A DNA stretch of 12,105 bases from CAYJPV01 sp964396055 (GCA_964396055.1 CAYNDV010000137.1:1-12105); one strand, 5' to 3'; counted from the first letter of the stretch, positions 1 to 7,012 are shown. Program-made: numbers and translations. Notes: generated by a model from the sequence alone, not told the origin.

Positions 1-245
1 AACTTGAACGGGTCGCGCGCGGTGTCCGCCGGCTCGGGTCTCGGGTGCCCGAGCAGCGCGATTGCCACCTGTGGCACCGGCGCGGCCGCACGGGCCGACG
101 CGCCCGTGGCGGGCGTGCCGGGGGCCTGCCGGGCGGTGGTGGCGCCCTGCGTGTCGGGCTCGCCGCGGAACTGCCACGCCAGCACCGTCGCCAGCGCGAG
201 TGTCAGGGCGGCCAGCGCCACGATCCGCGCGCGCTTAGCGTCCAT
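1..245 (-). CDS. PilP/GspC-like pilus assembly protein, partial (3' end outside window)
   Basis: Only the first 81 codons are present; the gene leaves the window at base 1 with no stop. The ATG at 245 overlaps the end of pilO by 11 nt. The visible protein has a short basic N-terminus (MDAKRARI), one hydrophobic segment at about residues 8-25 ending in AWQF, then a Thr/Ala/Pro-rich linker to about residue 57. Near the cut edge is ARDPFK, which resembles the R-(N/D)-P-F motif seen in PilP and GspC-type periplasmic proteins. Position directly after pilMNO is where pilP normally sits, so a PilP-like role (linking the PilN/PilO inner-membrane complex to the secretin) is inferred. Unlike classical PilP, no cysteine occurs in the visible part, so it looks membrane-anchored rather than lipidated. 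The conserved C-terminal domain is not visible, so the family call is tentative. No strong Shine-Dalgarno is seen; coupling to pilO is likely. Confidence 0.6.
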   Translation of the reverse strand, partial: MDAKRARIVALAALTLALATVLAWQFRGEPDTQGATTARQAPGTPATGASARAAAPVPQVAIALLGHPRPEPADTARDPFK

Positions 246-834
246 CGGGGCCCGTCCGGTAGTAGGTGGACATCACCAGGGTCAGCACCAGGGGCGACCC
301 GGGTTCGGCGCCCTCCGACAACGACACGTTGTCGATGGCGACGAACTCCTCGGATGCCTCCACGTCGTGAATGAACTGCCGCACGCTGTCGTATTCGCCC
401 CGCAGCACCATCGTAATCTCGAACCGGGTCAACTGCGGCGCCGGACCGGCGCCGCTGTCGCGCGGCGGCTGTACCTCCTCGAGGCGCCGCTGGTACTGGA
501 GGTCCGCGTCGGCCGCCAGTTGCGCGAGACGCAGGTAGGTCTGCCGCCGCGCGCCGCTGAGGCTGGTCGGGAGGACCGCCGTGTAGAAGCGTCCGAGGTC
601 CGTCTCGGCGCGCTGCTTGTGCTCGAGCGTGGCCCGGGCGGCGTCGTGCTCGCGCTGGGCCACCTGCCGGGCCGCCAGGGCGGCCGCTTCGTCCTGCTCG
701 ATCCGCCCCACGCGGGCCGAAAGCGGGAGCACCACCAGCGCCGTGACCAGGCCGTTCACGACCAGCGCCGCCACCAGCGGCACGAGCCAGGCGCGCTTCT
801 CGCGCGCGACGCGCCACAGGAGCCGCGCGGTCAT
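235..834 (-). CDS. pilO: Type IV pilus inner-membrane assembly protein PilO
   Basis: The 199-residue protein has a basic cytoplasmic start (MTARLLWRVAREKR), one membrane helix at about residues 16-36, and an Ala/Glu/Arg-rich likely coiled coil at about 40-80. A periplasmic alpha/beta domain follows, with LTRFEITMVLRGEYDSVRQF and FVAIDNVSL-type strands typical of the PilO ferredoxin-like fold. PilO pairs with PilN in the inner membrane and helps connect the cytoplasmic motor to the secretin. The ATG overlaps the pilN stop as ATGA and is preceded by AAAGGAG with 7-nt spacing, which fixes the start. Length fits the family (about 200 aa). A GspM-type protein of a type II secretion system is the alternative; the adjacent separate PilM and PilN favour PilO. 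Confidence 0.88.
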   Translation of the reverse strand: MTARLLWRVAREKRAWLVPLVAALVVNGLVTALVVLPLSARVGRIEQDEAAALAARQVAQREHDAARATLEHKQRAETDLGRFYTAVLPTSLSGARRQTYLRLAQLAADADLQYQRRLEEVQPPRDSGAGPAPQLTRFEITMVLRGEYDSVRQFIHDVEASEEFVAIDNVSLSEGAEPGSPLVLTLVMSTYYRTGPDGR

Positions 835-1424
835 GGCCGGGCTCCTTTCGCGGGCGGTGCCGCGGAGGGTGGCGGGGGCCGGTACCGGCCCTCCAGGCTC
901 GCCTGCAGCAGGCCTTCTTCGTCCATGAACTCCTCGGTGGAGAGCACGTGATCGAAGGCGCCGTCCTGCTCGAGGTTCTCGATGAACGTGTTCACGCCTT
1001 CCACGTCCCGTGAGACGACGATGATGGTCACCGTCATGGCGCCGTCGCGATCCACCTTGGGCCGCACGGAGGCGATGCGGACATCGTCGGGCAGCGTGGC
1101 CTCGAAGCGGTTGAACAGGTCGGTCCAGGAGAACGCGCGCCGCTCGATGACCGCGTTGGCCTCGCGGGCCGCGGCCGCCGTGGCCTCGAGCTCCTGCGGG
1201 TTGATGCTGGCCCGGAGCCGCGAGGCCTCGGCGCGCAGCGTCCGTGCCTTCTCGGCGTGCTGGGCCATGCGGCCCTGGGCCGACGCCTGCCGCCCCGAGA
1301 GCACGAACACCTGCCAGAGGTTGAAGGCCGACACGGCCAGCACGATGGCCGCCAGCAGGGCCAGCGAGACGTGCACGAGCCGCTCGTTGTAGAACGGCCG
1401 GGTCGAGAGGTTGGTCCGCAGCAT
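831..1424 (-). CDS. pilN: Type IV pilus inner-membrane assembly protein PilN
   Basis: This is a 197-residue bitopic membrane protein. It begins with the cytoplasmic motif MLRTNLSTRPFYNER, which occupies the place of the INLLP-type PilM-binding peptide of proteobacterial PilN. A membrane helix follows at about residues 16-40, then an Ala/Arg/Glu-rich coiled coil (about 45-95). The periplasmic part contains FSWTDLFNRFEATLPDDVRI, SVRPKV and FIENLE, matching the Fimbrial assembly PilN family. It ends in a Pro-rich tail after EGRYRPPPP. The family's role is to dimerise with PilO and anchor PilM. The start is supported by GGGAGG 7 nt upstream; pilN follows pilM after only 14 nt and overlaps pilO by 4 nt. 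Confidence 0.9.
   Translation of the reverse strand: MLRTNLSTRPFYNERLVHVSLALLAAIVLAVSAFNLWQVFVLSGRQASAQGRMAQHAEKARTLRAEASRLRASINPQELEATAAAAREANAVIERRAFSWTDLFNRFEATLPDDVRIASVRPKVDRDGAMTVTIIVVSRDVEGVNTFIENLEQDGAFDHVLSTEEFMDEEGLLQASLEGRYRPPPPSAAPPAKGARP
842..848 (-). promoter_or_regulatory. Ribosome binding site of pilO
   Basis: AAAGGAG lies 7 nt before the pilO ATG, inside the end of pilN. It is the strongest Shine-Dalgarno in the operon and sets the pilO start at 834. Confidence 0.75.
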
Positions 1425-1431
1425 GGTCCCG

Positions 1432-1437
1432 CCTCCC
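1432..1437 (-). promoter_or_regulatory. Ribosome binding site of pilN
   Basis: GGGAGG sits 7 nt before the pilN ATG, in the 14-nt gap after pilM. This is the only non-overlapping junction of the operon, and it supports the start at 1424. Confidence 0.7.
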
Positions 1438-1438
1438 G

Positions 1439-2383
1439 TCAGACCCGCGGCGCGAGGGCCGAGCCCAGCGCCGGCGTGAGGGTATCGATGAGGTCGCGCG
1501 ACGGCCCGAGACGGTCCGCGAGCGGCACGGATCGCGTGGGGTCCACCGCGTCCACGGGCACGCCCAGCCGGGCTTCCATGGCCCGCCGCGTGGTGCCCTG
1601 CGCGTCGTCGGGCAGCGTCCCGGTGAGGAGGGCCCGGGTGAATCCCGCCCCGCCGAGCCGGTCCTGGTAGTACATCGCCGTCTGGTGGACCAGTTCCGCC
1701 AGATGGCCGTCGCCGTCGGCGCCGCGATGGCGGAAGAACACCATGTGCGGCCCGCGCAGGATCGCGATGGAGGCCGCATCCGCAGTGACGTGGATCAGCA
1801 GCCAGTCGCCGCCCGGCGCCTGGCCCGAGGCGAAGACCGCATTGATGACGTGGAACGTGGCCAGCCCCACGTCGCCCGCGTGGGCGCCGGCCGCGGCGCA
1901 GGCCTGTTCGTACTCGGCGATGATGTCGCGCCGCGCCTGGACGACGACGAAGTCCTGACCCTCGGGGGTGACCAGGCCGGGCACGTGGCTGACCTGGGCG
2001 TCCTCGATCCGGAACGGCGCGGCCTTGCGCACCTGGAACCGCACCATCTCGTCGAGGTCGGCCCCGCGGCCGGGCACCGTGGCGAAGCGGACGAAGGAGA
2101 CCTTGGCGCACCCGTCCGGGACGACCAGGGCGACGCGCCGCGGCCGGCGTCCGAGGGCGGCCAGCACCCTGGCCACGGCGGCGGCGACATCGGCGGGCCG
2201 GGCGAGGTTGGGCGCATTGAGCGCCGGGACCACCGCCCCGGGCGCCAGCAGTTCGACGGCGTGGCCCGCCACGCGGAACCCGCCAGGGCGGCTGCCGTCC
2301 AGGGCCAGGCCCACGACGTGCCGGGGCGTGATCTCCACCGTGACGTCCGGGGGCGGCGTGCGGACGAGGGACAGGGCGCTCAT
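1439..2383 (-). CDS. pilM: PilM-like actin-fold pilus assembly protein, divergent
   Basis: This 314-residue soluble protein lies between pilB and pilN, the usual PilM position. PilM is a cytoplasmic actin/FtsA-fold protein that binds the PilN N-terminus and links the complex to the motor ATPase. Family-like features are the N-terminal strand pair VTVEITPRHVVGLALDG (residues 14-30), a central VALVVPDGCAKVSFVRF segment, and EMVRFQVRKAAPFRIEDAQVSH, which resembles the PilM segment 'E...E....IPF...D'. The nucleotide-binding loops look degenerate: the first phosphate loop reads VEITPRHV (16-23) where (D/E)IGxSxxK is usual, and the second reads LIHVTADAAS (196-205) where DIGxxxT is usual. It may therefore be a non-hydrolysing scaffold, closer in this respect to GspL. 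ATG overlaps the pilB stop as ATGA, with AAGGTGA about 10 nt upstream. Confidence 0.8.
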   Translation of the reverse strand: MSALSLVRTPPPDVTVEITPRHVVGLALDGSRPGGFRVAGHAVELLAPGAVVPALNAPNLARPADVAAAVARVLAALGRRPRRVALVVPDGCAKVSFVRFATVPGRGADLDEMVRFQVRKAAPFRIEDAQVSHVPGLVTPEGQDFVVVQARRDIIAEYEQACAAAGAHAGDVGLATFHVINAVFASGQAPGGDWLLIHVTADAASIAILRGPHMVFFRHRGADGDGHLAELVHQTAMYYQDRLGGAGFTRALLTGTLPDDAQGTTRRAMEARLGVPVDAVDPTRSVPLADRLGPSRDLIDTLTPALGSALAPRV

Positions 2384-4056
2384 TCGACGAAGGTCACCTT
2401 GTTGATTTCCCGCAGGGTGGACATGCCGCGCAGGACGCGGTCGACCGCGCACTCGCGCAGGAAGCGCATCCCCTCGTCGCGGGCGGTCTTCTTGATTTCC
2501 GACGTGGGCCGTCGCTCGAGGATCATCTCGCGGATGGCGTCGGTGAGGTCGAGCAGTTCGCAGATGGCCGTCCGGCCCTTGTAGCCCGTGCCGCCGCACT
2601 CGATGCAGCCGGCGCCTTCGTAGAAGACCTGGTCCTTCAGCTGATCGGGCTCGAGGCCCGATTCGACCAGCTGTTCGGGCGTCACGGGCGCGGGGCGCTT
2701 GCAGTGCGGGCAGATCACGCGCACCAGGCGCTGCGCGAGCACGCAATTGAGGGCCGAGACGAACTGGTAGGGCTCGACGCCCATGTTCAGGAACCGGCCG
2801 AGCACGTCCACGACGTTGTTGGCGTGCACGGTGGTGAAGACCAGGTGGCCCGTCAGCGCCGACTGGATGGCGATCTGCGCCGTTTCGGGATCGCGGATCT
2901 CGCCGACCATGATCTTGTCCGGGTCGTGGCGCAGGATGGAACGCAGGCCCCGGGCGAAGGTCAGGCCCTTCTTCTCGTTGATCGGGATCTGCGTGATGCC
3001 CTTCAGCTGGTACTCGACCGGGTCCTCGATCGTGATGATCTTGTCCTCGGGCGACTTGATCTCGGACAGGGCGGCGTAGAGCGTCGTGGTCTTGCCGCTG
3101 CCGGTCGGGCCCGTCACGAGCACCATGCCGTACGGCTCGGCGATGTACTTGCGGAACCGCTTCAGCTCGAGTTCCGGGAAGCCGAGGATGTCGAGGCGCA
3201 GTTCGGTGAACTGTTCGCTGATCGACTCCTTGTCCAGGATGCGGATGACCGCGTCCTCGCCGTGCACGCTGGGCATGATCGAGACGCGGAAGTCGATGGT
3301 CTTGCCGGGCACGCGCACCTTGAAGCGGCCGTCCTGCGGCACGCGTTTCTCGGCGATGTCCAGCTCGGCCATGACCTTGATGCGCGAGATGATCGCGCTG
3401 TGGTGCTGCTTGGCGATGGGCCGCATGGCCGCCTGCAGCACCCCGTCGATGCGGTACTTCACCGCCACGGCGTCGTCCTGCGTCTCGATGTGGATGTCGG
3501 ACGCCCGGCGCTGCAGGGCCGTGAAGATCGTCGAGTCCACCAGCTTGATCATCGGGCTGATGTCGCTCGTCAGCCGCTCGACAGTCAGGTTCTCGTCGCC
3601 GTTCTCGTCCTCGCGCAGCAGCTGGATCTGGAAGCTCTCGGTGGCCTCCTCGAGGACCCGCTGGGAGCTCTCGCTCTTCTTGAGGATCGACTCGATTGCC
3701 GTCCGCGACCCGACCATCACCCGCAGCGGCGTCGAGAGCACCACCTCGAGCTCGTCGATCATCGGGAGGTCGGTCGGATCCGACACCACGATCACCAGCG
3801 CCCGGCCGTCGCGCCGGTACGGGACGAAGCCGTAGCGCAGCATCAGGTCCGCCGGGATCGAGCGGAACAGGTCGTGATCGATCCGGAAGCGCTCCAGGTC
3901 CACGAACTCGAGGCCATAGCGCTCGGCCAGGCGCCGGGCCTGGTCGCGCTCGGCTGCGGGGTCGACGGCCTCGCCGGGCCGGTCGACGTACACATCGGGC
4001 CCGGCCGCCTGGCCGGGCTGCTGACGGGCGTCCACGTGTGTCGTCCTCTCCGCCAT
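2380..4056 (-). CDS. pilB: Type IV pilus extension ATPase PilB (GspE/PulE family)
   Basis: This 558-residue hexameric motor ATPase powers pilin polymerisation at the cytoplasmic face. The N-terminal GspE/MshE-type domain spans about residues 40-145 (YGLEFVDLERF, VIVVSDPTD). The catalytic core follows: SDIHIE and YRIDGVLQ region, Walker A GPTGSGKTT at 316-324, the acidic Asp-box stretch ITIEDPVEY, Walker B-type GEIRD at 385-389, and the His box TGHLVFTTVHAN. A zinc-binding tetracysteine motif is complete: C449-x2-C452 and C484-x2-C487. The end (REINKVTFVE) is typical of the family. All catalytic motifs are intact. The ATG overlaps the pilC stop by one base (TGATG) and the stop overlaps pilM by 4 nt. 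GspE of a type II secretion system is the alternative; the pilM/N/O neighbours favour PilB. Confidence 0.93.
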   Translation of the reverse strand: MAERTTHVDARQQPGQAAGPDVYVDRPGEAVDPAAERDQARRLAERYGLEFVDLERFRIDHDLFRSIPADLMLRYGFVPYRRDGRALVIVVSDPTDLPMIDELEVVLSTPLRVMVGSRTAIESILKKSESSQRVLEEATESFQIQLLREDENGDENLTVERLTSDISPMIKLVDSTIFTALQRRASDIHIETQDDAVAVKYRIDGVLQAAMRPIAKQHHSAIISRIKVMAELDIAEKRVPQDGRFKVRVPGKTIDFRVSIMPSVHGEDAVIRILDKESISEQFTELRLDILGFPELELKRFRKYIAEPYGMVLVTGPTGSGKTTTLYAALSEIKSPEDKIITIEDPVEYQLKGITQIPINEKKGLTFARGLRSILRHDPDKIMVGEIRDPETAQIAIQSALTGHLVFTTVHANNVVDVLGRFLNMGVEPYQFVSALNCVLAQRLVRVICPHCKRPAPVTPEQLVESGLEPDQLKDQVFYEGAGCIECGGTGYKGRTAICELLDLTDAIREMILERRPTSEIKKTARDEGMRFLRECAVDRVLRGMSTLREINKVTFVE

Positions 4057-5276
4057 CAGTACTGCCCGCCCACCACGGATGTGAGGCCGAACAGCGGCAT
4101 ATACAGCGCGAGCAGCAGGCTCGCAATCACGAGGCCCATGATGATCAGCAGCACGGGCTCCACCATCGCCACGAACCGGGCGAGGTCGGTCTCGATCTCC
4201 TCGTCGTAGAAGTCCGCCAGGCTCGTGAGCATCTCCTGGAGCGCGCCCGTGGCCTCGCCCACCTCCACCATCTTCACGGCGACGTCCGGGAACACCCCGC
4301 GGGCGAGCATCGCCGAGGCGAACGACTCGCCTTCGCGCACCCGGGCGCCCACCGTGCGCAGTTCGCGGGCCAGGAACTGGTTGTTGGCCGACCGCGCCGC
4401 GATGTCGATCGCGTTCACCAGCGGCAGGCCGCCGGCGAGCAGCGTCGAGAGCGTGCGGGCCACCTGCGACGTGCCGAACCGCCGGGCCGTCGACCCGAGC
4501 ACGGGGACCCGCAGGATCAGCCGGTCGAACCGGGCCCGCTGCTCGGGCCGCTTGAGCCATCCCCAGAGGCTCACCCCCGCCAGCCCCAGGCCGCCCAGCA
4601 GCAGCAGGAAGTGCTCGCGGGCGAAGGTCGAGAACCCGATGATGACGCGCGTGGCCAGCGGCAGCTCGGCGTCGAAGCTCTCGTAGAAGGTCGAGAACTC
4701 CGGCACCACCTTCAGGACGATGATCCCCACGACGACCAGAGCGAGCGCGATCAGGATGGCCGGATAGACCAGCGCGGCCAGCGTCTTGCGCCGGACCGAT
4801 CCGATCACCTTCATGTAGGCGACATACCGCCGCAGCACGCCGTCCAGGTTCCCGCTCTTCTCGCCCGCCAGCAGCGACGCCACGTAGGCGCCCGGGAACA
4901 GGTCGCCGTGCGCCGCAAAGGCATCGGACAGCGCCGTGCCCGCCCGCACCTTCTCGTACACGTCGTCCAGGACCGCCTTCATGGTCTGGTGCGCCACGCG
5001 CTCGCGGAGAATGTCGAGGGACTGCACGAGCGGCATGCCGGCCTTCAACAGCGTGGCCAGTTCCTGGTTGAACACCAGGAACTCGCGCGACGGCACGTGC
5101 TTGCGGCTCTGCCCCACCGGCAGCGCCAGCCGGCCCAGCAACCCCCGGGGCGTCATGGCGATGACGCAGAAGCCCTTGTTCTCCAGATCCTGCCGGAGAC
5201 GCGCCTCGCTGTCGGCCAGGTGGACCTCCTCCACGATCTGGCCGTCGGGCGTTCCCAGCCTGCAGCGATACTCCAT
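4056..5276 (-). CDS. pilC: Type IV pilus platform protein PilC (GspF family)
   Basis: This 406-residue polytopic inner-membrane platform protein is thought to be turned by PilB while adding pilin subunits. It starts MEYRCRLGTPDGQIVEE, the normal GspF-family opening. Two GspF domains follow: residues about 65-188 (FNQELATLLKAGMPLVQSLDIL, GEKSGNL) and about 268-391 (RTLSTLLAGGLPLVNAIDIA, VEVGEATGALQEML). Membrane helices are at about 167-190, 222-241 and 371-393. Length matches the family (about 400). A TTG at 5300 would add eight residues (MSDSLWVA), but neither start has a clear Shine-Dalgarno; the ATG is preferred because it gives the standard N-terminus. It is first in the operon, directly behind an extended -10 promoter. 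Confidence 0.92.
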   Translation of the reverse strand: MEYRCRLGTPDGQIVEEVHLADSEARLRQDLENKGFCVIAMTPRGLLGRLALPVGQSRKHVPSREFLVFNQELATLLKAGMPLVQSLDILRERVAHQTMKAVLDDVYEKVRAGTALSDAFAAHGDLFPGAYVASLLAGEKSGNLDGVLRRYVAYMKVIGSVRRKTLAALVYPAILIALALVVVGIIVLKVVPEFSTFYESFDAELPLATRVIIGFSTFAREHFLLLLGGLGLAGVSLWGWLKRPEQRARFDRLILRVPVLGSTARRFGTSQVARTLSTLLAGGLPLVNAIDIAARSANNQFLARELRTVGARVREGESFASAMLARGVFPDVAVKMVEVGEATGALQEMLTSLADFYDEEIETDLARFVAMVEPVLLIIMGLVIASLLLALYMPLFGLTSVVGGQY

Positions 5277-5325
5277 CGCAACCCACAAGGAATCAGACAA
5301 TTAGCGCCATCGTGCGGGACGCTCG

Positions 5326-5334
5326 ATTATATCA
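5326..5334 (-). promoter_or_regulatory. Extended -10 promoter of the pilC-pilB-pilM-pilN-pilO operon
   Basis: Read on the minus strand the bases are TGATATAAT: a perfect TATAAT preceded by the TGn extended -10 element. No good -35 is seen 16-18 bp upstream, as is common for extended -10 promoters. The start of transcription would be near 5319, giving a leader of about 44 nt before the pilC ATG. The only other AT-rich run nearby is a weaker TATACG-like match around 5375. Confidence 0.6.
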
Positions 5335-5414
5335 GAAGCCCACGGCCCGCCCGGGCAGACCTCGCGCCTGCTCGTATAGACTTTCGCCGGGCCCGATTGG
5401 ATGGGTCGTGTGCC

Positions 5415-6077
5415 TCAGCGGTCGCCGGCCGCGCCGGCCTTGGCCATCACGCGCCGGACGTAGGACCGTGTTTCGCGATACGGGGGGACGCCGCCGTGGC
5501 GTGAGACCGCCCCTTCGCCGGCGTTGTACGCCGCCAGCGCCTCCGGCAGGTCGTGACGGTCGAGCAGGCCCCGCAGGTGGCGGATGCCAGCCGCAAGATT
5601 CGCCTCGGGTTCGTAGGGCGCCGTCAGGCGGTATTGCCGGGCGGTGGCCGGCATCAGCTGCATGAGGCCCTTGGCGCCCTTGCGCGAGCGCGCATCGGCC
5701 CGGAACCCTGACTCCACCTCGACGACCGCGCGGACCAGCAGGGGGTCGATGCCGTGCTCGCCGGACAGGCGTGCGATGAGGTCGCCGTACGGCGTCGTGG
5801 CATCGGAGACGGCCGGCGCTGGGGGGGCGGGACTGTCCGCCACGGGCGGAGGCTCGGGCGGCACCTCGTCAGGAACGACCGACGCGATCAGGGCACGCGG
5901 GCAGGTGATCTCGCCGCCGTTCCGGAGGACCAGCGTCACCTGGTCACCGGCTTCGGTCACCCGGGCCACCGAGACCGTCCGGCCGGACACCAGCGTCACC
6001 AGATCGGCGGACGCCGGCGTCGCCGTCACCACCAGGATAACGGCCGCGCCTGCTACGGTTGCCCGTGCGCACCTCAT
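5415..6077 (-). CDS. Secreted lytic transglycosylase, GH23 (SLT) family
   Basis: This 220-residue enzyme cleaves the MurNAc-GlcNAc bond of peptidoglycan with formation of anhydro-MurNAc. A signal peptide covers residues 1-24 (cleavage likely after PASA). A small beta-rich segment follows at 25-68 (LVTLVSGRTVSVARV, VTLVLRNGGEI), then a Pro-rich linker to about 95. The catalytic domain includes VEVESGF with the catalytic Glu at 122, KGAKGLMQLMPATA (134-146), and AYNAGEGAV (183-191), followed by PPYRETRSYVRRV. All GH23 motifs are intact. It is second in a two-gene unit, starting 3 nt after the stop of the lipoprotein gene, and so is probably translated with it. It is close to the pilus operon but has its own transcript unit. 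The linker is encoded partly by a run of seven C on the coding strand. Confidence 0.9.
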   Translation of the reverse strand: MRCARATVAGAAVILVVTATPASADLVTLVSGRTVSVARVTEAGDQVTLVLRNGGEITCPRALIASVVPDEVPPEPPPVADSPAPPAPAVSDATTPYGDLIARLSGEHGIDPLLVRAVVEVESGFRADARSRKGAKGLMQLMPATARQYRLTAPYEPEANLAAGIRHLRGLLDRHDLPEALAAYNAGEGAVSRHGGVPPYRETRSYVRRVMAKAGAAGDR

Positions 6078-6080
6078 CGG

Positions 6081-6959
6081 CTATTGCGGCTCCACGTACG
6101 CATGAAACACCCGGATCCCGAGTTCCCTCGGATCCCGGGACCCGCCGGGGGCCAGGGCCGGCACGAACGACTTATCGACCTGCAGCGTCATCTCGACCAG
6201 TTCGTCCGCGCCGAACTGCGCGGCCTTGAGCGGGATGCGGCGGATGTCGTCGCGGCCGTTCGGCACCTGGAACGTGTCCACGGCCTCGCCGTGCAGCAGC
6301 ACGGTCACGGTCTGCGGGCCCTCCACCATCTGCGGCTGGCCGTCGTAGTGCAGGAAGAACGTGGCGTTCTGCCGGGGGTTCCTGAAGGACAGCGTGGATT
6401 CCTTGCGCGTCCACTGCCACTCGAGCGCGGGGTTGTCCGGCGCCGCCTCCGACGGGTGCCAGCCGTCCTTGAACACGACCAGGACGCTGTCGAACTGGGG
6501 CTGCAACTGGAGGCGCGCCGCCCGGTATTCGCGCTGCCCCAGCAGGTCGCCGGCCAGCGGCAGGCGCTGGTTCGAGCCCGGCGCGTACAGGCCGACGGTG
6601 ACCAGGGCGTCGCCGACGTAGGGATACACGGGGATGAAGATGGTCCTCGTGTACTCCACGGCCTGGCCGGGCTTCCACGCGCTGGTCGGGACCGGCGGGG
6701 TGTGGTCGTCGGTCCACATCAGTTCTTCGTCCGCATCCAGGAAGTGGACAAGGACGCGATAGTCCTGATCGAACCGGGCCTGCGGGTCGACCTCGAAGCG
6801 GTACTTGATCTCGACCGGGCTTCCGAGGGGGATGCGGGTCTTGCTGAACGTCACGACGGGCCTGGCGACCGGCGCCGCCGTGTCGGCCTTCTCACCGCAC
6901 GCCGCGCCGGCGGCCGCAGCCGCCAGGACGATGCCGAGCAGAGGGAGTGTCAGTTTCAC
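6081..6959 (-). CDS. Lipoprotein of unknown function, predicted beta-sandwich
   Basis: I do not recognise a named family. The 292-residue product starts at a GTG with GGAG 9 nt upstream; this start gives a clean lipoprotein signal, MKLTLPLLGIVLAAAAAGAAC, with the lipid cysteine at 21 (the residue three before it is Gly, so the lipobox is weak). The rest seems to be two beta-rich parts. Residues 30-150 carry RPVVTFSKTRIPLGSPVEIKY, VLVHFLDADEELMWTDDH and VTVGLYAPG. Residues about 155-290 carry DGWHPSE, W.W..KESTLSFRNP and a conserved-looking end DPRELGIRVFHAYVEPQ. That last pattern is like beta-sandwich modules attached to membrane glycosyltransferases, so carbohydrate or envelope binding is possible, but this is inference. 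There are no enzyme motifs. It is co-transcribed with the downstream lytic transglycosylase (3-nt gap). Confidence 0.75.
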   Translation of the reverse strand: MKLTLPLLGIVLAAAAAGAACGEKADTAAPVARPVVTFSKTRIPLGSPVEIKYRFEVDPQARFDQDYRVLVHFLDADEELMWTDDHTPPVPTSAWKPGQAVEYTRTIFIPVYPYVGDALVTVGLYAPGSNQRLPLAGDLLGQREYRAARLQLQPQFDSVLVVFKDGWHPSEAAPDNPALEWQWTRKESTLSFRNPRQNATFFLHYDGQPQMVEGPQTVTVLLHGEAVDTFQVPNGRDDIRRIPLKAAQFGADELVEMTLQVDKSFVPALAPGGSRDPRELGIRVFHAYVEPQ

Positions 6960-6968
6960 GCAGGCGAT

Positions 6969-6972
6969 CTCC
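6969..6972 (-). promoter_or_regulatory. Ribosome binding site that fixes the GTG start of the lipoprotein
   Basis: GGAG is followed by 9 nt and then GTG at 6959. This choice places a signal peptide at the very N-terminus; upstream in-frame starts would bury it. Confidence 0.6.
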
Positions 6973-6982
6973 GGGACGAGAA

Positions 6983-7012
6983 ATAGTACGGTACGAAGGC
7001 ACCGGTCGGCAA
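6983..7012 (-). promoter_or_regulatory. Sigma-70-like promoter of the lipoprotein-transglycosylase unit
   Basis: On the minus strand TTGCCG (7012-7007) and TACTAT (6988-6983) are separated by 18 bp, matching 4 of 6 bases at each box. Transcription would start near 6976, leaving a short leader before the GTG. Confidence 0.45.

Noticed and set aside
2704..4209. Open frame of 501 codons on the plus strand opposite pilB
   Set aside because: It is antisense to a gene with complete ATPase motifs. Its translation is rich in His/Asp/Arg/Leu with no domain, as expected from a GC-rich third-position shadow.
4057..5286. Extension of the pilB frame far upstream through pilC, giving a 968-codon reading
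   Set aside because: The upstream part is the shadow frame of pilC; the real PilB start is the ATG at 4056 coupled to the pilC stop.
3696..5504. Open frame of 602 codons on the plus strand across pilB and pilC
   Set aside because: It spans two clearly coding minus-strand genes and their overlap, and its Arg/Pro/Gln-rich composition has no family resemblance.
5821..5827. Run of seven G (C on the coding strand) in the GH23 gene, considered as a phase-variable tract
   Set aside because: Seven bases in a Pro-rich linker of GC-rich DNA is expected by chance, and the frame is intact.
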